Below, in pieces: positions 8,002 through 15,411 of a stretch of 20,058 bases of DNA. Within the stretch, counting starts at the first letter, position 1, and each line of letters begins with the position of its first letter. The stretch comes from a virus. The stretch covers positions 1 through 20,058 of IMG/VR virus record IMGVR_UViG_3300030104_004886; one strand, given 5' to 3'. The translations under genes and the position numbers were made by a program. The notes beneath the pieces were generated by a model. It saw only the letters and a list, made by a program, of their open reading frames with translations. It made no database searches and was not told the origin of the DNA.

Positions 8002-8874
8002 CTAACTTGGGTAAGCGACCAGAATTATGTAGTTAATAACAACAAATGGAGCCATATTTTCATGGACGTTGTCAGACCCTGTCCCTTGTGTTGCAGACAC
8101 ACTCAACGAAGCATCGTTGACGGTTATTCCTGTTGTGTTGGTGGCAAGGGTGTGACTTGCGACACTGACGGTTGATGTGCTACTTGCTCCTGTTGTTGTA
8201 TGTCCATTTACAGTTGGGTACATTTCAACGTCACCAGTATGATTTTCTCCAGTCCTGGCACTTGAGTTTCCAGGCTCTGTAACTGGCAAGGGGCTAGTGT
8301 AAGAATGGGTGTGATCATTCTCTGTGACATTGTGAGCATCAATGCTGTGACCGTGTGCCGATTCCGTGATGTTGTGGTTGTGGCTGGTGTCACCCAGATT
8401 ATGGGTATGGTTTGCCAGTTGTGCTTCAGTCAGAGCAACATTTTCTTTCCCCCCTTTGACGTTCAGGGAACGTGTTGAAAGTTTGGTGGCATCAGTCCCT
8501 GAGATGTCGATATTTGCGTCGGTGTTGTACCCGACGGGGACTCTGGCTCTCATGTCTGGAAGATTAAATGTTGTCGTTACTCCTGACTGGTCGGTCACAC
8601 CGGATGAGAATGCTGTCCCTCCGTAATTATTGGTAATGATTGCGTGAAGGTCTTTGTAGGTGTAGGTGTTGAGTGCAGAACCGTCACATACTTTCCAGTA
8701 GGAATTTGGTGAAGCTGTCCCGACAAACATCTGAATCAGACCCAGTGGGACTGTTGCTCCAAGGACTGAATCAGTCTTACTCCAATTCTGGTTTAATTTT
8801 CCACCCCACGTACTTCTGGAGCCACCAGTCTGGGGAAGGACATAGGAAAAATTCGTGGTTGTAGTGTCTGCCAT
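8002..8874 (-). CDS. Tail collar-domain short fibre with HxH repeats
   Basis: A 290-residue protein. Residues 43-118 carry the phage tail collar domain (PF07484 type): PLGLIQMFVG, W60, CDGS (63-66), YKDL (73-76) and FNLPDMRARVPVG (103-115). It is followed by a histidine-rich region with HxH motifs at 156-158, 165-167, 174-176 and 188-190; the first three are spaced exactly nine residues apart. In T4 gp12 and relatives such HxH motifs line the fibre axis in a trimer and coordinate metal ions, so a metal-stabilised trimeric fibre is likely. The C-terminus (HENMAPFVVINYIILV, 271-286) matches the conserved end of collar fibres. It probably acts in adsorption or as a base for the larger fibre encoded next. 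Confidence 0.9.
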   Translation of the reverse strand: MADTTTTNFSYVLPQTGGSRSTWGGKLNQNWSKTDSVLGATVPLGLIQMFVGTASPNSYWKVCDGSALNTYTYKDLHAIITNNYGGTAFSSGVTDQSGVTTTFNLPDMRARVPVGYNTDANIDISGTDATKLSTRSLNVKGGKENVALTEAQLANHTHNLGDTSHNHNITESAHGHSIDAHNVTENDHTHSYTSPLPVTEPGNSSARTGENHTGDVEMYPTVNGHTTTGASSTSTVSVASHTLATNTTGITVNDASLSVSATQGTGSDNVHENMAPFVVINYIILVAYPS

Positions 8875-8883
8875 AAGTTTTAC

Positions 8884-9234
8884 CTATATCGTGTCTGTGA
8901 TGTCAGTCCAGGTTCCTGTTGGGTCTGTAACCCCCTGCCACAAAATAAGGCCGGAGGACACTGATGTTGTTCCTTCATCGGAACGGAGTCCTGAAATGAA
9001 ACTGGCTCTGCAAGCAGATTTCATGGCTGATAGCTCAGTTCCTCTGACTCCCAAGTCGGTTCCGGTTGCTTCAACAGTAGGGCCAACGACCATGGTCGAA
9101 GTATCACTCGATCGGAATCCTGGAAGATATTCGGCATAGTTCCCGATCCGTGTGGTACTGGTCGAAATAACGGCACCGAATTCTCCAGAAGTTCCGAAGT
9201 TTCCTGAACCCCATGCACCCAGCCCATAGGACAT
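8884..9234 (-). CDS. 116-residue virion-associated protein, function unknown
   Basis: A Gly/Ser/Thr-rich protein opening with MSYGLGAWGSGNFG, followed by predicted beta strands and a tryptophan-containing end (WQGVTDPTGTWTDITDTI). Composition and lack of charge resemble phage tail or fibre accessory proteins; I do not recognise a family. The ATG lies one base after the stop of the 137-residue gene, and the stop is nine bases before the collar fibre start, so it is in the same transcript. It may be a fibre adaptor or a chaperone-like assembly protein; this is inference from location. Confidence 0.7.
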   Translation of the reverse strand: MSYGLGAWGSGNFGTSGEFGAVISTSTTRIGNYAEYLPGFRSSDTSTMVVGPTVEATGTDLGVRGTELSAMKSACRASFISGLRSDEGTTSVSSGLILWQGVTDPTGTWTDITDTI

Positions 9235-9235
9235 T

Positions 9236-9649
9236 TCAAGTCAGCCGTACCTGAAGGTTTCCGGCACTGATTCTGAAAATATCTCCTGTTGAAATCGTCT
9301 TCGGATTGCTGGTCGAAAAATCAGATGACAGGGTCAGTTCCGCAAACGCCAGGAAGTTACCACTACTCAGTGCGTCGTAGATTCCGGCATGGGTCACTGT
9401 CCCCCAGGATGCTGTTGAGGTCGGAAAAGTAATTTGAGCCGTGTTCGTCACACTGGACGGGTCACCGGATGTGAATGAGAATGCCACGGTTTGTCGGGCA
9501 TATGATCCACCGGAGACCTCAGTCCCAGCCGTCGAATCTGACGGGGTACTGGTGAATAGCCCCACATACAATGCTGTTGGACTGGTATATGCGACGTTCC
9601 TGAAAACGTGTTCCAGGACTTTTTGTTCTAAAAAATTCGTGAAACTCAT
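9236..9649 (-). CDS. Conserved phage structural protein, 137 residues
   Basis: The sequence opens MSFTNFLEQKVLEHVF, followed by YTSPTALYVGLFTSTPSD and GGSYARQTV. This order (N-terminal helix, YVGLFT, then YARQ) is one I know from many tailed-phage genomes as a small conserved virion protein near head-tail genes, often annotated as a tail or structural protein. The rest is beta-rich with few charges. The start has AGG in TAGGTTGATATG as a Shine-Dalgarno, immediately after the stop of the adaptor gene. It may be a minor tail or decoration-like protein; the exact location in the virion is not known to me. Confidence 0.75.
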   Translation of the reverse strand: MSFTNFLEQKVLEHVFRNVAYTSPTALYVGLFTSTPSDSTAGTEVSGGSYARQTVAFSFTSGDPSSVTNTAQITFPTSTASWGTVTHAGIYDALSSGNFLAFAELTLSSDFSTSNPKTISTGDIFRISAGNLQVRLT

Positions 9650-9650
9650 A

Positions 9651-10274
9651 TCAACCTACTGAGGAAAATGAGATTTTAGGTGCGACCCCAGAATATTTAC
9701 TCTGTTGGTCGCTATAGTTCAGGGTTTCAATTGCCGTGTTCATGAGCCGTTCCCAGACTGGTATTCTTTCATCTGCCATCAGAAAACTGGCTGAGTGATA
9801 AAGGGCTGAATAAAGATAAATATTCGGGGATTTTGACAATAACCAGTTGCTGGAATTTGAGTCAGTCAAAGCCGGAATTTCATTGTAATATGCGACCTCA
9901 ACCGTGTAGGTCGTATCAGGGGCTGGCTTTACCTGGATCGCTTCACCAAGGAGGGTGAAATAGACGGGCCGACCTACTGTTGAGTAGGTCAATGCCAACT
10001 CATCCAACTCCTCTGGAGTCTTGTATTCCAACAGCCGTTGAGGGTCCGTGTTTAGCTGGATGTTTCTAATCTGAAGCATTCCAGCCGGAATCGGGACATA
10101 CTCCGTGGCAAGGCTTGCCGTGGCCCGTTTGATCATCTCACGGGTACGGAGCCTGTTGTTGAAGTCAGACTCTGCTAACTGGATAAACTGGGGGATGTAT
10201 TCGTCTAAATCAGAACGATTGAGCCACCCAGAAATGCTTGACTTCAGGGTTGCTAAGTTCGTTATTGTAGACAT
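9651..10274 (-). CDS. Head-tail adaptor protein
   Basis: A 207-residue, largely helical protein. The N-terminal part (residues 6-42) has the pattern LKSSISGWLNRSDLDEYIPQ...AESDFNNRLR, typical of phage adaptor proteins of the P22 gp4/HK97 gp6-like connector class. These form the ring below the portal and prepare it for tail attachment. The central part (about 60-135) is beta-rich with GRPVYF and an EVAYYNEIP strand, also typical, and the C-terminal part is helical (WLLSKSPNIYLYSALYHSASFL). The ATG overlaps the TGA of the preceding 101-residue gene by one base (TGATG). Position after the capsid gene fits. Confidence is good for adaptor class, less for a specific family. Confidence 0.8.
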   Translation of the reverse strand: MSTITNLATLKSSISGWLNRSDLDEYIPQFIQLAESDFNNRLRTREMIKRATASLATEYVPIPAGMLQIRNIQLNTDPQRLLEYKTPEELDELALTYSTVGRPVYFTLLGEAIQVKPAPDTTYTVEVAYYNEIPALTDSNSSNWLLSKSPNIYLYSALYHSASFLMADERIPVWERLMNTAIETLNYSDQQSKYSGVAPKISFSSVG

Positions 10275-10579
10275 CAGACCAACCTTCCAGCATACGTCCT
10301 AAAAGGTTTGTTTTCAGGCTTATCCAACCATTTGAGTAGAGCCTTTGAGTCTCCCCAGATCCCTTCAGCGATCAGCTTCTGGACCATGACCATCGGTAAT
10401 TCTGCAACGTGCCGGAAGTCCTCATGGGGCCGGACACGTTCCTGGTGTTCCTTGCAATAGTCGATGACGGGTTGAACGTCTTGCTGGGAGTGCAAGTGCG
10501 CCGTCCCGTCACCATCCTCAGTGGTGACCATGTTGGTTAGGCCACCACTATTTGAAAGGACCGTCGTTTGTCTAGGCAT
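10274..10579 (-). CDS. 101-residue phage protein, function unknown
   Basis: A hydrophilic protein with a low-complexity N-terminus (1-35) and a helical C-terminal half ending WLDKPENKPFRTYAGRLV. The motif (D/K)-x-x-N-x-x-FRT-x-x-G-x-(L/V) near the end is one I recall from small podovirus and siphovirus proteins encoded close to the capsid gene, of unknown function. The start forms a TAATG overlap with the capsid gene stop, and the stop overlaps the adaptor start, so expression should follow the capsid gene. A head-completion or assembly role would fit the location but is not shown by the sequence. Confidence 0.75.
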   Translation of the reverse strand: MPRQTTVLSNSGGLTNMVTTEDGDGTAHLHSQQDVQPVIDYCKEHQERVRPHEDFRHVAELPMVMVQKLIAEGIWGDSKALLKWLDKPENKPFRTYAGRLV

Positions 10580-11541
10580 TAACTCAGGTCGTTATCTGCG
10601 ACTAAAGCGTGGGCCTTTTCCGACGTACACTCTAACCCAAATTCCACCGTGATTTGACGCTTCTCAGCATCTCCTGCGATTGAAATTTCCTTTTGCTCAA
10701 AGGGTCTTAGATAAGCGACTTTGGCGTACTCAGGATTCACGATCCAAACATCACGGTCACGCTGAAATCGGTTCGTTACACTCTTATATGTTCCGAAGTC
10801 CCCGATATAAACGCTGACCGTCGCTTGCACTTCATCGGCCTTCGTTGGAAGGGCAACGACCTGAGTGGCTGATGCTCTACCGGAAAACCCTGACAAAACA
10901 CCTTTATTATAGGGTCCAGTCATGATCATCGAAGGTTGGTCCGATGCATTGGTGTAAGCTAACTTCAGGGCATCCTTCAAACGGGTTTCCGTGAAGTTTT
11001 CCTGGGTGCCGTCATTTCGGGGATCTCCTCCAACTGCATCAGTTGGGTTCGTGCCGTCAGACGCTTTGGATACATTGGTTTTGATCCATGCACCCATTCC
11101 AGCCGTGGAACGTGTTGGGGAACCATCAGATCCTGAAGCCTTTGCTTGGTTTGCAAGCAGGACGGTTTCGACATCTCTGGCTAATGCCCTTGAGATGATA
11201 GCCATTTGATGGCTCATTTCATCTGATTTTCCGGCATTATCTACAGCCAACTGGGTTCCAGAAACGGTGGCGTTTCTTGCCAAAATTTGGGTTACATTAG
11301 AAACCCTGACCGTTGCGGTGTGAGCGTCATTTTCTGCTTGCGCTCCTTCCTCACGGGCCGTGGTCACCACGCTGGGCAAATCTTCAACTTGCCACTCAAA
11401 TGTGGTATTGCTGACATCCCTCCGACCAATCGACTCCATAAAGGGTCGTTCTTCTGGAGAAAGGTTTGAAATTACATTGTTTAAATCTTCCCTGATCGCT
11501 GTTGCGTCATAGGTAGACATGTTTCCGGTTACTACTGCCAT
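10579..11541 (-). CDS. Major capsid protein (SU10/DUF5309 type)
   Basis: A 320-residue protein of the HK97-fold group I recognise as SU10-like major head protein (DUF5309). Evidence: MSTYDATAIREDLNNVISNLSPEERPFMESIGRRDVSNTTFEWQ-type N-terminus (residues 8-52, read here in parts), then a QAENDAHTATVRVSNVTQI strand, VSGTQLAVDNAG, a long helix with ARDVETVLL, a loop rich in Gly, Asp and Ser (about 135-180), and a C-terminal beta region (YIGDFGTYKSVTNRFQRDRDVWIVNPEY). About 320 residues is normal for the family. A Shine-Dalgarno (AGAGG) overlaps the scaffold stop codon six bases before the ATG. It lies directly after the scaffold gene, as is usual. High expression is expected. Confidence 0.92.
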   Translation of the reverse strand: MAVVTGNMSTYDATAIREDLNNVISNLSPEERPFMESIGRRDVSNTTFEWQVEDLPSVVTTAREEGAQAENDAHTATVRVSNVTQILARNATVSGTQLAVDNAGKSDEMSHQMAIISRALARDVETVLLANQAKASGSDGSPTRSTAGMGAWIKTNVSKASDGTNPTDAVGGDPRNDGTQENFTETRLKDALKLAYTNASDQPSMIMTGPYNKGVLSGFSGRASATQVVALPTKADEVQATVSVYIGDFGTYKSVTNRFQRDRDVWIVNPEYAKVAYLRPFEQKEISIAGDAEKRQITVEFGLECTSEKAHALVADNDLS

Positions 11542-11544
11542 TTT

Positions 11545-12465
11545 TTACCTCTTTTTTTCTGCATTTAGCATGTGTTTGAAAACATCTTGTGCATCCTTCA
11601 TTGACCCAGTTTTTGCCAGTTTCTGTTTTGCACGGGTGTAACTGGTTACCTTCCGTGCTTGCTGGGGAAGTGTTCCGGCACCAATCGTTGGTGTTCCTGG
11701 AGCCATCTTCTGTTGCCCAGTTTTCTGCATATTCGCCAGCAACATTCCGTTGCGTAGGGTAACGACGGCACGGCTATCATAAACTTGGGATAACTCCTGG
11801 GGAGTCCACCCAATTGACAGCGCATATTCACGGATCGCATTCTTTTCAGATGCCATCCGTTCTGGATCAGACCATTCAGGAATCAGTTTTGTGAGGTTCT
11901 GTTGCTCTGCTTGCAACTGAGCCTGAAACTGTTGCTGACGCTCCTGCTCCTGACGGTGTGTCAACATCTGTTGCTGTTGTTGCAACTGTTGTTGCTGTTC
12001 CCGTCGTTCCCGTCGAAGTTCCTTCTGGCGCATCCACTCTAACGGGTCTTGGTCGTAGAGTGCGTTCCAGTCTGGTTCTGGTTCTTCGGTCTGCACTTGT
12101 TGCAACTGTTGAAGGGCTTGCTGGTGCATGGCCCGTTCTTGTCGCAACTGTTCCTGTTCCTGCTCAAAAGCCTGACGCTGTTGCGCTAACTCCTGAGTCT
12201 TTCGGGTGTAATCAGCGTGTCTGGAATATCCAGCCAGTGCTTCATCCAGAGTTATCTCAGACGGTTCACCGTTTATATTAACGGAGTATCGTTGAGGTTC
12301 TGGTGTTGGCTCTGCTTCGTACTCTTCAGCTTCACCCTCTTCTTCGACCTCACCATATTCTTCTGGTGGAGTCTCTTCGTTTTCATCCACTTGCTGTTGT
12401 TGATCGGCATCACCGGACAACATCTGTGAAAAGGCATTTTCAGCCTGTTGGAGTCCTGTTTCCAT
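11545..12465 (-). CDS. Capsid scaffolding protein
   Basis: A 306-residue, highly charged protein: acidic N-terminus (29-57, many Glu), a segment DEALAGYSRHADYTRKTQELA (74-94) that I associate with phage scaffolds, a long Gln/Glu/Arg coiled coil (95-190, with glutamine runs at 157-166), a compact region LIPEWSD (194-200) to ELSQVYDSRAVVTLRNGM, and a basic C-terminus (276-306) that would bind the capsid shell. Scaffolds guide assembly of the procapsid and then leave. It lies three bases upstream of the capsid gene. The start at METGLQQ is the first ATG in frame; no strong Shine-Dalgarno precedes it, so a nearby start cannot be excluded. The CAA/CAG-rich tract (about 11968-12000) is a hot spot for length variation. 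Confidence 0.88.
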   Translation of the reverse strand: METGLQQAENAFSQMLSGDADQQQQVDENEETPPEEYGEVEEEGEAEEYEAEPTPEPQRYSVNINGEPSEITLDEALAGYSRHADYTRKTQELAQQRQAFEQEQEQLRQERAMHQQALQQLQQVQTEEPEPDWNALYDQDPLEWMRQKELRRERREQQQQLQQQQQMLTHRQEQERQQQFQAQLQAEQQNLTKLIPEWSDPERMASEKNAIREYALSIGWTPQELSQVYDSRAVVTLRNGMLLANMQKTGQQKMAPGTPTIGAGTLPQQARKVTSYTRAKQKLAKTGSMKDAQDVFKHMLNAEKKR

Positions 12466-12497
12466 GGTTGTTCCAACGGGTTAAAGGTTAAAAATTT

Positions 12498-12764
12498 CTA
12501 AGAACGCTTACGCTTCTTCGCATTTTCGATGAGGTTCTTATTAAACTCACCTCTGGAAACTATAACATTGATATGTCTCCGCAATTCACCTACAGCCCAA
12601 AAGAGTTGCCACATTGTTTCACGGGCATCCGTATCCTTCGGCTGGGTTTCTTTCCATGAATTAAAATAGATTTCTTCCAGTTCATTAAATATTTCCCCGA
12701 TCAACGGGTCCGACATTAATGCTTTCGCACGTTCCGCACGTTTGATTTCTTCATTTTTATCCAT
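12498..12764 (-). CDS. 88-residue helical protein between portal and scaffold
   Basis: A charged, all-helical protein with the pattern RAKALMSDPLIGEIFNELEEIYFNSWKETQPKDTDARE (read in parts, residues 12-49) then WQLFWAVGELRRHI and a basic end (AKKRKRS). I recall similar short proteins at this place, between portal and scaffold, in many tailed phages; no function has been settled as far as I know. The ATG overlaps the end of the 42-codon membrane ORF by eight bases, so translation is probably coupled. A role in head assembly is likely from location alone. Confidence 0.8.
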   Translation of the reverse strand: MDKNEEIKRAERAKALMSDPLIGEIFNELEEIYFNSWKETQPKDTDARETMWQLFWAVGELRRHINVIVSRGEFNKNLIENAKKRKRS

Positions 12765-12885
12765 GGCTCCGCATCTTTTTAATTATGAAGTATGCACCCG
12801 TAACGACGGCAAAGATGATAATGCTGTCAATTAAGTGAATACTCAGATGTTGACCAGTGGCTAACATTTCATGGGCGTATGCCAT
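12757..12885 (-). CDS. 42-residue single-pass membrane protein (candidate)
   Basis: A 43-codon frame filling the gap between portal and the 88-residue gene. It encodes MAYAHEMLATGQHLSI then HLIDSIIIFAVVTGAYFII (residues 17-35, one strongly hydrophobic helix) and a basic end KKMRSHG. The positive end suggests an N-out/C-in orientation. Its ATG is one base after the portal TAA, and its stop overlaps the next ATG by eight bases, so it fits exactly into the translational chain. Small membrane proteins of this size are common in phages, but this one lies in the head block, not the lysis block. Function unknown. Confidence 0.65.
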   Translation of the reverse strand: MAYAHEMLATGQHLSIHLIDSIIIFAVVTGAYFIIKKMRSHG

Positions 12886-12886
12886 T

Positions 12887-15028
12887 TTAATTCAGTGGAT
12901 TTTCCGGTGGCCCAGTCACCGTAGGTTGAGGTTGCGCTGACTGTTGCATCTGGGTCCGTTGCAACAGAGATTGTTGTCTCACCTCCTCCCGTTCCCGTTC
13001 CATCAATCCACGGATCGTGGCCTGATCGACGCTAGTTGAATATTTGGTTTCAAGTTCCTTGATCTTCAACTGAAGTTCTGCTTCAAACTGATCTCTGATG
13101 CGGTCATCCTCACGGATCATTTTTTCACGGTCCAGGTTCAGACGGGCTTCAGATTCTGCGATGTCTGCGACAATCTTTTGATTTTGAATCTGAGCATAGA
13201 TTTCTTCAGCCGACGGTTTCGGTTCTGGAGGTGGAGGTGGCTGAAATTGTGCCGGATCGCTGAAGAATTGACTGGTGTCAGCATAGCCAGCATTTTCCAG
13301 GGTCTTAACTAAGGTCTGGTAATACTGTTGCTGGTTGACCAACGGGTTGACTGGTCCCTGTTGCTGGAGGATCTGTTCCTGTTTCTGGACGATGCTTTGA
13401 AGGAATCCCTGACGTTCTGCATCAGATGCTCCTCCCAGTGGTATGTCAACGGTGACATCCATCATGGCATCGAAGTGCCGTGGATCGATGGGGATGTATT
13501 GGTTCCGAAGCCGGACCAATTTTTCTTTGTCCTGGTATTTTTTCACCAACTGGAAAACACCCTTGTAGAGTTTCTTCAGTCCGTTCTCAGCAAAGATCCT
13601 TGCCAGGAGTTCCAGGTGCGCCTGAGAAGCCTTAACAGCCGTGTCGATTGCGACTCTGGTTGTTGACATCAGGCTTTCTACATCGGTGCCAGCCGATGCT
13701 TTTGTGATGCCTGTCCTTTTCTCAAGTGTGGAATCCAATAGCTGAATGATTGGGAGGGCTTGCCCACCTACGAATGGCTGTTGAAGCTGTTGGACGGACC
13801 CCATGTTTCGGACACGGATAATACTCCCGATTTCCTGGTTCAGAACATCGTCAATATTACAGGCATTTTCCTGCACGATTGTTCTGGGATTTAAGCTGAA
13901 ACTGAGGGAATCCAATACGTTCCGCATCACATTTGTTTTGATGCGCTGGATATCTTTCACGATGTCAGTGACTCCAAAACCCCGTCCTCCCCAGTCATGG
14001 GGTTCAGGGTCTGGGGTCAGGGTGACAAACGGAATGTAGTCACATGGCTCATCACTGAAAACTTCATAGGCTGTTCCCAGACATAATACTTTTCTGAGTT
14101 CCGCAATGCCGTCCTGGTCCTTGTCGATTTTGATGTATGCTTCAATCGTCAGGACTTTTTTGTTGGAGTCATCCAGTTTGTCAGATCCACGGTTGTAGGA
14201 ATCATCAAATCTGGCTAAATATTCGGAGTTTGTTTCAAAGGTTGACTGGTTCCCTGCAACCTCCAAAACGGCTTCGTAGTCGTATCCCATTGCCACCAAA
14301 TCACTGACGCTGACCATGCTCCGATGAGCGACAATGGTAGCGTCCTCAAGCGACCTTGCATCCCTGTTGATCAGAAACTCTTCAGGGGGCAAGCATTCAA
14401 TAGCGACTTTGCCTTCCTCTTTTCGGTACTTGATCCTGGCGTTGACTTCCGGTGGCTGTCCTTCGGCTTGTGTCTCTTCAATCTCAACGGCTTCAACACC
14501 GTCCTGTCCTGCAAGGATCGCAAGCTGTTGCTGGTCCAGCCCCGTGTATCGGCTGGTGCAGACTTCCGTGTGTTGTTTCCAGTAGAATTTCAGGATTCCG
14601 GTGCGTCGGACCAGTGCGTCCTTGAATGCCGAATAGAACGTGTTAAAGGAATCAGTCTCTTCGGTGACAATGTAATTGATATAATCGGAGCATTGTTCAG
14701 CCATAAGGCGGTCTTCGGCTGAACGGGGGGCGAAATTAATGACTCTCTTGGAGCCAAAAAACATTCGCATGAGGGAGGGCAGAATCTGTTGGACCGTGTC
14801 CCTCACATCATGAGAGACAACACGGCTCCTACCAACGTCAACATCACCTTCATAGGAACCCCGATAAAGATCGGTTGCTTCGGCACGGTCTTCACCCAGT
14901 TCAAGGTCTATGTAATCGACTGCACTTTTGATTGCAGACCCTACATACCCCTGATATTCGACTTCGTCCATTGGCTCTGGGCCGTCGAACGAATCTTCGA
15001 TCTCAGCGTCTTCAGAATATTCTGCCAT
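12887..15028 (-). CDS. Portal protein
   Basis: A 713-residue protein close in length to P22-type portals (about 725). Features: acidic N-terminus, LYRGSYEGDVDVGRSRVVSHDVRDTVQQILPSLMRMFFGS (split reading, residues about 54-93), which matches portals of environmental podovirus-like phages; the central ECLPPEEFLINRDARSLEDA-type segment; and an ITKASAGTD region with helices that line the channel. A PPPPP run (597-601) precedes a long charged coiled coil (about 605-690), as in portals with a barrel extension. The portal forms the dodecameric ring through which TerL pumps DNA. It is the first gene of the minus-strand block to the left of the plus-strand cassette. There is no clear Shine-Dalgarno before the ATG. 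Confidence 0.9.
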   Translation of the reverse strand: MAEYSEDAEIEDSFDGPEPMDEVEYQGYVGSAIKSAVDYIDLELGEDRAEATDLYRGSYEGDVDVGRSRVVSHDVRDTVQQILPSLMRMFFGSKRVINFAPRSAEDRLMAEQCSDYINYIVTEETDSFNTFYSAFKDALVRRTGILKFYWKQHTEVCTSRYTGLDQQQLAILAGQDGVEAVEIEETQAEGQPPEVNARIKYRKEEGKVAIECLPPEEFLINRDARSLEDATIVAHRSMVSVSDLVAMGYDYEAVLEVAGNQSTFETNSEYLARFDDSYNRGSDKLDDSNKKVLTIEAYIKIDKDQDGIAELRKVLCLGTAYEVFSDEPCDYIPFVTLTPDPEPHDWGGRGFGVTDIVKDIQRIKTNVMRNVLDSLSFSLNPRTIVQENACNIDDVLNQEIGSIIRVRNMGSVQQLQQPFVGGQALPIIQLLDSTLEKRTGITKASAGTDVESLMSTTRVAIDTAVKASQAHLELLARIFAENGLKKLYKGVFQLVKKYQDKEKLVRLRNQYIPIDPRHFDAMMDVTVDIPLGGASDAERQGFLQSIVQKQEQILQQQGPVNPLVNQQQYYQTLVKTLENAGYADTSQFFSDPAQFQPPPPPEPKPSAEEIYAQIQNQKIVADIAESEARLNLDREKMIREDDRIRDQFEAELQLKIKELETKYSTSVDQATIRGLMEREREEVRQQSLLQRTQMQQSAQPQPTVTGPPENPLN

Positions 15029-15034
15029 GGGGAC

Positions 15035-15043
15035 AGTATATCA
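15035..15043 (-). promoter_or_regulatory. Possible extended -10 promoter for the portal operon
   Basis: On the minus strand TGATATACT (15043-15035) fits an extended -10 element (TGn followed by TATACT). It ends only six bases before the portal ATG, so a transcript from it would be nearly leaderless, which would agree with the absence of a Shine-Dalgarno there. No good -35 is visible at the right distance. A promoter is needed somewhere here unless transcription reads through from terL, but this site is a weak call. Confidence 0.3.
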
Positions 15044-15109
15044 GAAGCCACTGATTGGAATGGATCTGAGGGAAAATAAAAAAAAAGTGAAAATAATTGA
15101 AAAAAAGTG

Positions 15110-15138
15110 TTGACAAGCAGATCCAATGGATCTATTAT
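15110..15138 (+). promoter_or_regulatory. Sigma70-type promoter of the plus-strand cassette
   Basis: TTGACA at 15110-15115, a 17-base spacer, and TATTAT at 15133-15138: a consensus -35, optimal spacing and a near-consensus -10. The expected start of transcription is near 15145, giving a leader of about 36 bases before the ATG at 15181. The spacer holds an inverted repeat, AGATCC-AAT-GGATCT (15119-15133), that touches the -10, an ideal place for a repressor. It is preceded by an A-rich stretch (15073-15106) that could act as an UP-like element. Confidence 0.75.
15119..15133. promoter_or_regulatory. Operator-like inverted repeat inside the promoter
   Basis: AGATCC AAT GGATCT is a perfect six-base inverted repeat around three bases, lying in the spacer and first base of the -10 of the promoter at 15110-15138. 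The nonamer AATGGATCT also occurs at 15059-15067, and its reverse complement AGATCCATT at 15463-15471, just before the second cassette gene. A likely binder is the helix-turn-helix protein encoded at 15976-16251; that link is inference. Confidence 0.5.
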
Positions 15139-15166
15139 GTACTCATGGTTGATCAATTAATTAATT

Positions 15167-15183
15167 TCAGAAAGGCAAATATG
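15167..15183 (+). promoter_or_regulatory. Repeated translation leader, copy 1
   Basis: TCAGAAAGGCAAATATG, ending in the ATG of the first cassette gene. AAAGG is the Shine-Dalgarno, five bases plus before the ATG. It decides the start at 15181 over an in-frame upstream ATG at 15097, which lies upstream of the promoter. Copies 2 and 3 (15478-15494, 15684-15700) differ only at the base before TATG. Confidence 0.8.
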
Positions 15184-15405
15184 GAAACAATCCAATACCA
15201 AAATCATCCAAGGCAAAAAGAATCATTTATTGAAAATGAAAGGGTCAGGCTTTCTAGGTTCCAAGACCCAAGGGACGGGAAATGGTATGCATTTGTAGAA
15301 ACTAAGTCTGATGAGTTCCATCTATTCAGTGGACCCTGGAAACAAAAATATAAAGCTACAGAGCAAATCCGAATTTGGCATGGGGATGATGACTTAATCT
15401 TCTAA
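15181..15405 (+). CDS. 74-residue cassette protein 1, function unknown
   Basis: A small charged protein beginning METIQYQNHPRQKESF, with a probable beta-rich core (RVRLSRFQDPRDGKWYAFVE, then FHLFSGPWKQKY) and an acidic end (HGDDDLIF). The frame is open upstream to 15097, but the ATG at 15181 has the repeated Shine-Dalgarno leader and lies downstream of the promoter at 15110-15138, so the shorter form is called. The first 60 bases are about 28 percent G+C by hand count, well below the neighbouring terL and portal genes. I recognise no family. As first gene behind a strong promoter it is probably an early or constitutively expressed phage factor. Confidence 0.75.
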   Translation: METIQYQNHPRQKESFIENERVRLSRFQDPRDGKWYAFVETKSDEFHLFSGPWKQKYKATEQIRIWHGDDDLIF

Positions 15406-15411
15406 GCCGAA

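Noticed and set aside
11968-12000. CAA/CAG repeat tract considered as a non-coding repeat or CRISPR-like element
   Set aside because: It is the coding sequence of glutamine runs in the scaffold coiled coil; no spacers or conserved direct repeats.
11958-12281. 107-residue plus-strand frame inside scaffold
   Set aside because: Val/Ala-rich translation is produced by the antisense of the Gln/Glu codon repeats; not a gene.
14324-14722. 132-residue plus-strand frame inside portal
   Set aside because: Antisense shadow of a clear portal gene; no promoter or Shine-Dalgarno noted.
15097-15180. Longer start (ATG at 15097) for cassette gene 1
   Set aside because: This ATG lies upstream of the promoter and has no Shine-Dalgarno; the repeated leader marks ATG 15181.
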